Shown in pieces: positions 26,815 to 34,836 of a stretch of DNA of 64,000 nt. Source of the stretch: Verrucomicrobiales bacterium. Its GTDB lineage: Bacteria; Verrucomicrobiota; Verrucomicrobiia; Verrucomicrobiales; DEV007. Made by a program: the position numbers and the translations under genes. The stretch covers positions 248,001 through 312,000 of the forward strand of contig JARGPI010000003.1 of the NCBI GenBank assembly GCA_029213005.1, given 5' to 3'. The number at the start of each line of letters is the position of its first letter. The first letter of the stretch is position 1. The notes beneath the pieces are model-generated. The model saw nothing but the letters and a program-made list of their open reading frames with translations. It made no database searches and was not told the origin of the DNA.

Positions 26815-29580
26815 TCACCAAACAATTACCTTGCCTCCAAAACCAGCACTAATTAATTTTCTACCGTCATTACTAAAATCCACGCTAGTTACAGCCTTAT
26901 GCCCATTCAACACGATTGTTTGTTGTCCAGTTTCAATATTCCACAAACGAACGGATTTATCATAACTACCACTGACGATTTGCTTTCCATCCGGGCTAAC
27001 ATCAACTGTAGATACGACATCTGAGTGCCCAAGAAGCGAATGAATTTGTCGACCGCTAGTAGCATCAAGAATCCTTACAATGTGATCCCCGCAGCCAGCA
27101 AAAATAATATTTCCGTCCTCTGAATAGCACAAGCTATCTACCGCGAAATCTCCCAAATCAAACTCAAACATTTGTTCGCCATTCTCTTTCAACCATCCCA
27201 AAATCCTACCATCATCCAACCCCGAAATGATAAAATTTCCATCACGGCTGAAGCAGAGAGAGCGGGCACGCCCTTCGTTCCTAATCACTCTCTTTTCCAA
27301 TCCTTTCTTTACATCCCAGACTCGCACTGTGCCATCCCAGCCAGAGCTCACAATCTCCGTTCCGTCAGGGCTAAATATTGCCTCTAGACCTCCAGATGTG
27401 TGACTATTCAAAATTTGAACGGTCTCTCCAGAGTTGGCGTTCATTACCCTGATAGTTCTATCTGAGCTTGCACTCAGCACATACTTCCCATCGGGGCTGA
27501 AAGCAACACTCGTGACATCATTGCTATGCTCCCATTCAAAAAGCAATTTTGCGCTAGCTGTGTCCCAGACCTTCGCCTTTAGATCCCAGCCACCACTAAC
27601 GAAACGCTCTCCATCGGGATGGAAGGCCACGCTTGTCGCGATATCAGAATGCGCCAATACCGACGATTCAGTCTTCTTCAATTTCCACACCGACACAGAT
27701 TTATCGCTACTCCCGCTTGCTATACTCCCATCGAAACCAAACGAAACGGTATTTACGTTATCAGTATGACCCAAAAATGTATATTCTTCATCTCCCGTTC
27801 GTGTGTTCCAAACCTTCACAGTGTGATCCGCGCCACCACTCGCCAACTTCTCCCCGTCAGGTGAAAAGTCAACACTAGTGATGTAATCGGAGTGAACACC
27901 TTTCATTTTTATTATTTCTTTCCCATTATGAGCATCCCAAATCTGAACTACATCACCTCCACCTCCAGTCGCAAGCCGATTACCAGACCTGTCAAAAGAA
28001 ACAGCAATGCTGCTGCCAACAATATCTCTAGGCGTTACCAAGTCGTTTCCACTTTTTGAATCAATGATTTTCCAACCATTTGAAAGACCAAGAGCCAGCT
28101 TAGAACCGTCAGGACTAAACCGTAGAGAGGATATACTTTGATCTAGTCTTCGAGTGAATAATGTGTCACCTGTATTCAGGTTATATAACTTAATTGTATG
28201 ATCGCTGTGACCTGTAGCAATTGCATCACCAAGCGGAGAAAAATCAAGGCCGCGTATGTTAGTGCCAACGCCATCGACCATAGTTGGAATATTTATAACT
28301 GCCTCTCCACTTCGAACGTCCCACACCATAAAATTTGAAAAACCACCGGCAGCGATTTTGTTTCCATTACTATCGAATGCTAATGAATCTATCCCTGACA
28401 CCCCGACCAAAACTTTAAGCAATTTACCCGATTTAGCGGTCCAGATTTTGACCACATCATCCCAACCTCCACTTGCCAGAAGTTCCCCGCTGCGGTTATA
28501 GGATACGGATCGAACATAACTTTCGTGTTCTCCAATTGCGATCCTCTGCTTCCCTATTTTATTTTGAAGATAGTCGAACTCCCAGCCCCGCATCCTCGGA
28601 TTAGTAGCATTCAGAATTTCAATAAACTCTACAAAACGATTTCCCAAAAACTCACGACGGGCACCTTCAATTTGATTGGCGTATAACCTCCATTCCGCGA
28701 CTGACTGTTCATTGCGCGCGACGGCTTTCTGTTGGAGAGCAAACAAAAGTGCAATTAATGTGGATAAAGCCATGAACATAGTTAATGCTAACCATCTAGC
28801 TAGATTCTTGTTCCTTTTGTGGGCTTTTTTTAACAGCCGGTTTTTATCGCGCCTAGTTAGTGTTCGCAGTGGAATTCCAAGGATGGCGGAGAGAATTTTA
28901 CTGCTTCCTAATTCCAGCTTGCTTTTATACTGTTCAACTAGTTCGGCAATAGCAGCCGCCTTGAGAGTTCCATCTGCTTCTAAAACGTCTTTATAAGCAG
29001 CCGTGGTAGTCCAGCCTTGGAGACCATTATGTAAGCGGAGATCGGCAGCAAGAGGCTCTATCCTTGAATTTAGATCAATCTCTCCATCATTCAAAACCGG
29101 GTGTATTAGTGGAAGGGGGAAACTCTCTTGAAAGGGACTAAAACCCAACTTCTGTTTCCCAATGTCCCAGCTAGAATTGGGTTCACCTTCTATCAATACT
29201 GCTACAATTCGGTTCCTTCGTCCTAATTGCTTGAAATACTTAATCTCTTCCGACACATATTTACTTTGGGCTGATTGGGGAGAGCATAGCACAATAAGGT
29301 ACTTACTACGCTCGATGGCTGAACGAATTCCCCTGGTCAAATCTGCGTCGGCGGGTAGATCCTCTTCGTCTCGGAACACCGGGTAAATGCGATCTGGGAT
29401 AGTTTCACCGATGCCGTTGTTTTGGCCTACGAGGTCCTCTGGCACTTCATAAGCCTCCAACATCTGGTGGAGCCAGTTTGCCCATTGTCGACCAGGCTGT
29501 TGATTGTCCAAATGCCGATAGGAGATAAACGCCCAGTATTCGGGCTTAAGATTACTATTTAAAAACGGGGTTTCAGGCAT
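26815..29580 (-). CDS. TIR domain-transmembrane-WD40 (14 repeat) protein
   Basis: This 921-residue protein starts at the ATG at 29580 (a TTG six codons upstream is weaker). A TIR domain occupies residues about 10-160 (YWAFISYRHLD, YPVFRDEEDLPADADL, YLIVLCSPQSAQSKYVSEEI). The Glu in VSEEI sits where the NADase Glu of TIR enzymes lies. A membrane span (ALTMFMALSTLIALLFAL) follows at about 265-285. I count fourteen WD40 repeats after that, enough for two seven-blade propellers, several with SPDG and VKVW-type strands. TIR-WD40 proteins are candidate defence or signalling receptors in which the propeller senses and TIR acts. It stands alone on this strand. Confidence 0.88.
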   Translation of the reverse strand: MPETPFLNSNLKPEYWAFISYRHLDNQQPGRQWANWLHQMLEAYEVPEDLVGQNNGIGETIPDRIYPVFRDEEDLPADADLTRGIRSAIERSKYLIVLCSPQSAQSKYVSEEIKYFKQLGRRNRIVAVLIEGEPNSSWDIGKQKLGFSPFQESFPLPLIHPVLNDGEIDLNSRIEPLAADLRLHNGLQGWTTTAAYKDVLEADGTLKAAAIAELVEQYKSKLELGSSKILSAILGIPLRTLTRRDKNRLLKKAHKRNKNLARWLALTMFMALSTLIALLFALQQKAVARNEQSVAEWRLYANQIEGARREFLGNRFVEFIEILNATNPRMRGWEFDYLQNKIGKQRIAIGEHESYVRSVSYNRSGELLASGGWDDVVKIWTAKSGKLLKVLVGVSGIDSLAFDSNGNKIAAGGFSNFMVWDVRSGEAVINIPTMVDGVGTNIRGLDFSPLGDAIATGHSDHTIKLYNLNTGDTLFTRRLDQSISSLRFSPDGSKLALGLSNGWKIIDSKSGNDLVTPRDIVGSSIAVSFDRSGNRLATGGGGDVVQIWDAHNGKEIIKMKGVHSDYITSVDFSPDGEKLASGGADHTVKVWNTRTGDEEYTFLGHTDNVNTVSFGFDGSIASGSSDKSVSVWKLKKTESSVLAHSDIATSVAFHPDGERFVSGGWDLKAKVWDTASAKLLFEWEHSNDVTSVAFSPDGKYVLSASSDRTIRVMNANSGETVQILNSHTSGGLEAIFSPDGTEIVSSGWDGTVRVWDVKKGLEKRVIRNEGRARSLCFSRDGNFIISGLDDGRILGWLKENGEQMFEFDLGDFAVDSLCYSEDGNIIFAGCGDHIVRILDATSGRQIHSLLGHSDVVSTVDVSPDGKQIVSGSYDKSVRLWNIETGQQTIVLNGHKAVTSVDFSNDGRKLISAGFGGKVIVW

Positions 29581-29691
29581 GGCAGATTCAATGTGCAAAG
29601 GAATAAATTATATTTGGCACGGTGTCGAAATTCTATCAGCGTTGTAGTGTTTTAAATAATGTAAAATAAAAATCACCGACACCTGTGCCGG

Positions 29692-29872
29692 GAAAACCGT
29701 GAGGTCATTTACCGGATGAATCAAGAAGGGAAAACCCAGGAAGAGATGGCGTGAGCTATAGACTTCTCACAAAACATTTACAGTAAGCAGTTTAGTCGCA
29801 ATCGTAGACGACGAGGCTACCGTCCTAAACAAGCGGACGAGAAGGCTTATATGCGCCCAAAAGGACAGTGAT
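29692..29872 (+). pseudogene. IS30-family transposase remnant
   Basis: One frame reads REVIYRMNQEGKTQEEMA, a stop, AIDFSQNIYSKQFSRNRRRRGYRPKQADEKAY and a second stop. This matches the N-terminal helix-turn-helix and adjoining region of IS30 transposases (usually SQSTISRELKRN then GYR.KQA). An internal stop and the lack of a catalytic domain show it is dead. The rest of 29581-30130 has no convincing gene. Confidence 0.6.
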
Positions 29873-30130
29873 CTTTTGAACAATCTTGTAAAAGACCTCA
29901 GTTCGTGACCCGGATTTCCGGGTGCATGAAAAGTAAGAAGTCAGGGAAGGAATCTCACAAGATCACCCTTTGGTGTGACTTTTTCGGAAAACTTAATTAT
30001 GGACCAGTTGGCGGTGCAATCTTCAGGAAACTTTTCTGGCGCATTGCAAAACAGATCGCCCGTTGATGAAATTTCTTTTCTTTCGGATGAAGCAATTGAC
30101 GGCGGCGTCCGGGACTGGCTAAGGTGAGAA

Positions 30131-31214
30131 ATGAAGCATAACACATTTCAGCGAAATATTTTTCGGCTGAGTGCTGCAGTTCTCGTTCTTTCGGTCGTTG
30201 CCCAAAGTCAGGATACGAAAAACTCGCCCCTCAATAAGTTCCGAAATCAGGAGTTCCCGCCGGTGAAAGAAAAGAATTTCGACGAGGGCTGGAAGGTGCG
30301 GTTCCCCTCGAATTTGAAATCGTGAATCATCAATCGGTCGAAAATTTACGGACTGCGCTTGATGATGATGAAGGCTTCATCCGGGCGATTGCGATACGTG
30401 CCCTTGCTGTTCGCGACGATCAGCAGTCTGTTGAAAAAATCGCTAAACTTGCCGAGACCGCCCCTGAGCCCACAGTTCGGGCCCGAGCAATCGAGGCATT
30501 GGGAATTCTCAAAGCTCGACCGGATGTGATTGAACGAGCAAAATCAAGTAAGGTGAACGGCGTGAGCGGAGTCGCGAAAACTGTTGAGGGCCAGACCGAA
30601 AGCGACATCGATTTTGCAAAAATCGCGAGAGAAGCCTACGCCGATGGCCTCAAACCCGAAGGAATGGATCTCGCAAAGATCGGTCAGCCAGCTCCCGATT
30701 TTTCGGTGATGACTTTGGACGGCAAAGAATTCAAATTGTCCTCCGTTCTCGGGAAAAGGCCGATCGCAATCTATTTCAGCGCTCACGATGGATGAGGCGG
30801 ATGAATGCACGAGCAGGCGCAGTTGCGTTTGAAGAAAGACGAAATCGAGAAGTTTGGCGCTGCAGCCTTCGTGGTTGTGTCGTTGACCTGCACCGCACAC
30901 GGGTGTTTGCAGAGAAAAACTTGCTTCTCTCGACCTTCGATAATCCCTTCAAAGATGAAGAATCGCTTGTGTTCGCGACACCGCTTTCCGATCCCGCAGG
31001 TCGGGCCGCAGCGATTTTCGGAGTTTCGAGGAAATGTCTGCGCTGGGGTATGCTGACCGAAAATAATCCGTGCTGGTTCGTAATCGACCGCGAAGGAATC
31101 ATCGTTTACAAAGCCCACCCGAAATTCGAAAGCCGCGATTCGTATATTACTGACGTGGACGGGATGCTGGAGGCGTTACGAAAGGCGACTAGAACGACAA
31201 AGGTATCCGAATAA
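30131..31214 (+). pseudogene. Broken exported HEAT-repeat redoxin (AhpC/TSA-like); two TGA codons at the CxxC site
   Basis: Starting at the ATG at 30131 (after AAGGTGAG) is a signal peptide (FRLSAAVLVLSVVAQSQ). Near 30300 the frame shifts, and a HEAT-repeat segment follows (GFIRAIAIRALAVRDD, TVRARAIEALGIL). A thioredoxin-fold start comes next (QPAPDFSVMTLDGKEFKLSSVLGKRP). At the active-site loop the frame reads HDG-TGA-G-G-TGA-MHEQAQLRL, with TGA at 30793 and 30802. After VVVSLT, near 30880, the frame shifts again to HRTRVFAEKN and the C-terminal half (PCWFVIDREGIIVYKAHP). With two frameshifts it is most simply a pseudogene. The stops replace exactly the two expected Cys positions, which leaves selenocysteine open. 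Confidence 0.7.
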
Positions 31215-31469
31215 TGTGAGGTGATTACTAGCCCTTTTAGCCTGAGAAATAGACCGATTTTTGGGACTAATTCGGAAATATTAAGGAATGGTTCGGAAAA
31301 TTCACATCCCGACTTCGAGTCAATCCAATTTACTTAGACACTAGCTGGTCGAAATTTTTGGGGAAGACCAGTGTTTCAGGTTCTTCTTGACGCGTTTCGA
31401 TTGCCTGCACTAGAATTTTCCATGAGCGCCTAGTCAGGGAATTTGGCTCTCCACTATAGCCCCACGAAG

Positions 31470-33464
31470 ATGAAAATTTTTCTTAGTTACGCCCGCGAAG
31501 ATTCGGGTGCCGCCAATGAGGTTTATTCGTTCCTTTCCGAGATGGGACTCCGTCCGTGGCAAGACACGAGAGAGCTTCTCGCGGGACAAAATTGGCTCAC
31601 GGAAATCGAGGCAAATATTCGGGAATCTGATCTGTTCATCCTATTTATGTCAAAGCATTTGGAGAAAGACAGCCATGTATTGCGCTTCGAAATGGATATC
31701 GCCCTTGAGACCGAGAAATCAAAGGAAACGAACAGATTTATTTTTCCGGTTCGTCTAGATAGCGAATGCAAGTTCGCCGAAGAAAACCACCGACAGTGGC
31801 TCGATCTACGAGATTCCGAATGGCGCTTCAAAATAATGCGATCAATTGCGGAGCGCCTCGATGAATCTTCCAACACTGGAATCGCGACCATTCTGGAGGA
31901 GGGTTCATTGGTACTTAAGACTGTTTACAAGGAAACAATCTTAGGGATGAAAGATTGTATTCAAGCTCAGATACCACATTTCTACATTCCGAAGGCCCGC
32001 CACGCATCGCGGGAAATTCACACAATAGTTCACGGCCAAATATGGCAGAAAATCATGACGTTCCGAACGTTTGCTTTTGACGATTTCGAACCAAATCCAG
32101 GGGAAACGTCAACGTTTAATCTAACCAGCGTTCCGACGATTGTCGATTCTGCATTTTTGTCAGTGCGTTTTGAATACAGCGAGTATTTCCATGGCAGACC
32201 TTATCCAAATATGCTTGCTTCAGCCTTTTCACTTTTCCTTGATGAGCTTACCGAAGTTTCATGCTACAGAATATTTAAAAATGACAATGAATACCCTCTT
32301 CCATACGGTGTAATAGAATTAATTGCGCGAGGCGCATGTGACGGAACCGCAACTAGCGCAGAGAGCATAATCGCATACCTAGGTTCGACCGCTCGAACAT
32401 CAGACTTTGATTGCTTTATTGTCACTAAGTCGGGTTTGCGATTCTATTTTTCTAGGAGCCAAATTGGCGGAGGTGCTCTCGGAGCCCCGATTGTAGACAT
32501 TTCCGCTGAAGACCTCATTCCATATTTAGAGGAAACGGGCTTGACGGAACGGTTAATAGCCATATGGAAACAGAACTACGAAACTCAATTACGGGATGTC
32601 CAGCTCCCGATATCAGGCCAAGTTCAATCCCTACACAGTGAAATAGATGAACCGGTTCGGCTTCTTGCTGAATTCCGAAACCCGGAACCGTTTGGAATTA
32701 ATGAAATTAGCGACGTTATAAGTGAGATAATAGATTACGAGGCCAAAAATCTTGAGGCCCCACCGATTTCTTATCAGTTTCTCGAACTCGATGCTGACAC
32801 AATGAAGCAGGATACTGATATGGCTAGAGACAAGTGGACAAACTTTATCATTTTGGTTCAAGCATATGTTCGAGTGTACCTATTTTCCAATGTTTACTCC
32901 TCCGATGTTAAACTGGCTTTTCGAGAGAGAGTGCATTTTCTTCTTCGAAAGAACAAGGAATACGGATTTTTTCATCCATACTGTATCCCTGTGGCGGAAA
33001 AGGAAGTTCGTGACGAAATGGATCGGGTATTTAAAGGATGGTGTGAGGTGGATGAACCGGTTCGGCTCCTTGCTGAGTTCCGAAATCCGGAACCGTTTGG
33101 AATTGATGAAATTGACGACGTTATAAAGGAGATAATAGAGTACGAGGCCAAAAATCTTGAGGCCCCACCAATTTCTTATCAGTTTCTCGAACTAGATGCC
33201 GACACAATGAAACAGGATACTGTTATGGCTAGAGACAAGTGGACGAATTTTATTATTTTGGTTCAAGCATATGTTCAGGCGTACCTCTTTCCCAATGTTT
33301 ACTCCACCGATGTTAAACAGGCTTTTCGAGAGAGGGTGCATTTTCTTCTTCGAAAGAACAAGGAATACGGATTTTTTCATCCATACTGTATCCCTGCGGC
33401 GGAAAAGGAAGTTTTTGACGAAATGGATCGGGTCTTTAGAGAGTGGCGTAACATTGCCAAGTAG
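31470..33464 (+). CDS. TIR protein with RsiV/DUF3298-like domain and duplicated 135-residue C-terminal module
   Basis: This 664-residue protein starts at the ATG at 31470; a TTG at 31443 is less likely. Residues 1-130 form a TIR domain (MKIFLSYAREDSG, DLFILFMSKHLEKDSHVLRFEMDIAL), and the Glu in RFEMD is at the NADase position. Residues about 150-375 resemble DUF3298/RsiV (FLSVRFEYSEYFHG, LRFYFSRSQIGGGALGAP, ISAEDLIPYL). Two near-identical 135-residue modules follow at 393-527 and 528-664, each starting DEPVRLLAEFRNPEPFG. RsiV-type domains bind lysozyme in Bacillus; here the domain lacks a signal peptide or span. I infer that it senses something and triggers the TIR part. Confidence 0.75.
   Translation: MKIFLSYAREDSGAANEVYSFLSEMGLRPWQDTRELLAGQNWLTEIEANIRESDLFILFMSKHLEKDSHVLRFEMDIALETEKSKETNRFIFPVRLDSECKFAEENHRQWLDLRDSEWRFKIMRSIAERLDESSNTGIATILEEGSLVLKTVYKETILGMKDCIQAQIPHFYIPKARHASREIHTIVHGQIWQKIMTFRTFAFDDFEPNPGETSTFNLTSVPTIVDSAFLSVRFEYSEYFHGRPYPNMLASAFSLFLDELTEVSCYRIFKNDNEYPLPYGVIELIARGACDGTATSAESIIAYLGSTARTSDFDCFIVTKSGLRFYFSRSQIGGGALGAPIVDISAEDLIPYLEETGLTERLIAIWKQNYETQLRDVQLPISGQVQSLHSEIDEPVRLLAEFRNPEPFGINEISDVISEIIDYEAKNLEAPPISYQFLELDADTMKQDTDMARDKWTNFIILVQAYVRVYLFSNVYSSDVKLAFRERVHFLLRKNKEYGFFHPYCIPVAEKEVRDEMDRVFKGWCEVDEPVRLLAEFRNPEPFGIDEIDDVIKEIIEYEAKNLEAPPISYQFLELDADTMKQDTVMARDKWTNFIILVQAYVQAYLFPNVYSTDVKQAFRERVHFLLRKNKEYGFFHPYCIPAAEKEVFDEMDRVFREWRNIAK
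32646..33455 (+). repeat. In-frame tandem duplication of 405 bp
   Basis: The block 32646-33050 recurs from 33051 with few base changes, starting with GATGAACCGGTTCGGCT in both copies. The period is exactly 405 bp (135 codons), so the frame is kept. The differences between the copies are scattered single bases, which implies a recent duplication. Confidence 0.92.
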
Positions 33465-33769
33465 TTGAGTGACTGATTGTTTTTGGTCTTTCAAGGAAAA
33501 AAATCAAGCCGCTTGTGATCAGATGGCATGCAGGCAAAACTGGGGATGAATCGATTACCTACCTGACATTCAACCAATCCGTAGAAAGTGTCAAAAAACG
33601 TTCAAATTATGACCGATCCCTGTTCCTAACTGAGATGAAGGCGATCCCGTTTGTATCTATGTCATAAACTCGTCCCGGAAATCAAAGTGCCATAAACTTC
33701 CGATGAGATGAGTTTCTGACACTCGGCCAAATCGAAGAATCGAAAAAGATCAATAGGGGCAGCCTCTGT
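33465..33769. other. Non-coding stretch between TIR gene and methylase fragment
   Basis: I see no gene, RNA or strong hairpin in these 305 bases. The base composition stays AT-rich until about 33700 and then changes sharply to the GC-rich methylase fragment. The recombination joint is probably close to 33755-33770. Confidence 0.5.
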
Positions 33770-34585
33770 GCCATGAATCTCTACCTGCACGGCATCGGCT
33801 CCGCCGGCGACGACGATCCGCCGGTCGACCGGACCGATTCCCTGTCGCAATCCAGCGGCAAAAAGTTCGACATGATCCTCGCCAATCCGCCCTTCGGCAA
33901 AAAAGGCGGCTACACCATCGTCGGCGACGACGGTAAGATGACCACCGAGAAACGGGAATACGAGCGCGACGATTTCTGGGCGACCACCGGCAACAAACAG
34001 CTCAACTTCCTCCAGCACATCGTCAGCGAACTGAAGATCGGCGGGACCGCAGCCGTGGTTCTCCCCGACAACGTGCTCTTCGAAGGCGGAGCCGGCGAAC
34101 GCATCCGCCGCGAGCTGCTCAAGCGCTGCAATGTCCATACCCTGCTGCGCCTGCCCACCGGCATCTTCTACGCCCAGGGCGTGAAAGCAAACGTGCTGTT
34201 TTTCGAACGAAAAGAAGCCAGCGAAAAGCCGTGGACCAAAGATCTCTGGATCTACGATCTGCGCACCAACCAGCACTTCACTCTCAAGACCAATCCCCTC
34301 GCCGAAAAGGACCTGACCGATTTCATCAAAGTCTACAAAGCGCCGACTCGTGCCCGCCGCAAAGAAACCGACCGCTTCAAAAAGTTCACCTACGACGAGA
34401 TTATCGCCCGCGACAAAGCCAACCTCGACATCTTCTGGCTGAAAGACGAGTCCCTCGAAGACACCGAGAATCTTCCGCCGCCTGCGGAGTTGGCGGCGGA
34501 CATTATTGAGTCACTGGAAGCGGCGCTGGAGGAATTTCGCGGAGTTGAGGACGCTCTGGCTGTCGACAAAGACGGGGTGAGCTAA
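33770..34585 (+). pseudogene. 5'-truncated type I restriction-modification methylase (HsdM/N6_Mtase)
   Basis: From the ATG at 33773 the frame gives the C-terminal half of an HsdM-type adenine methylase. It starts at the MNLYLHGIG segment and contains the catalytic motif NPPFGKKGG near residue 38, followed by QHIVSELKIGGTAAVVLPDNVLF and LRLPTGIFYAQGVKANVLFF. The HsdM N-terminal helical domain and the SAM-binding motif I are missing. The sequence just upstream (DEFLTLGQIEESKK) does not fit the family. No hsdS or hsdR is beside it. GC content is clearly higher than in the TIR genes to the left, so it comes from a different source or is older host DNA. Confidence 0.85.
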
Positions 34586-34836
34586 GGAGGGTTGTTTCGG
34601 GTCGAAATCGATGAACGTTCTAATGAATGGTCGAATCTCATGCCCGATCGAAAGAACACCCCATTGAACTGACCTCCAAGGGCTAAACGGAGACTCTCTC
34701 CAAAGTGAGGCTGATTAACTCAGCCAAGTTTTGCGGCGAAACTTCTCGGATGTCGGTCTCTACGCAACCGTGTCACTCTTAGGGATTGAGGGAAGTTGCG
34801 GGGCCGGTAGCTTGAGGCGGTCTCACGCTTCTTGAT

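Noticed and set aside
26815..28520. Periodic repeats that could suggest a CRISPR or satellite array
   Set aside because: The periodicity is that of WD40 repeats in an intact coding frame; DNA copies are not identical and no spacers exist.
29941..30144. Minus-strand open frame of 67 codons before the HEAT-redoxin gene
   Set aside because: It has no recognisable features and overlaps the start and signal peptide of the plus-strand gene.
30793..30804. Firm selenoprotein call for the redoxin gene
   Set aside because: Two frameshifts and no convincing SECIS make a pseudogene the simpler reading; it is kept as a finding only.
33662..34276. Open frame of 204 codons on the minus strand over the methylase fragment
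   Set aside because: The plus strand carries NPPFG and other HsdM motifs; the antisense frame is a shadow.
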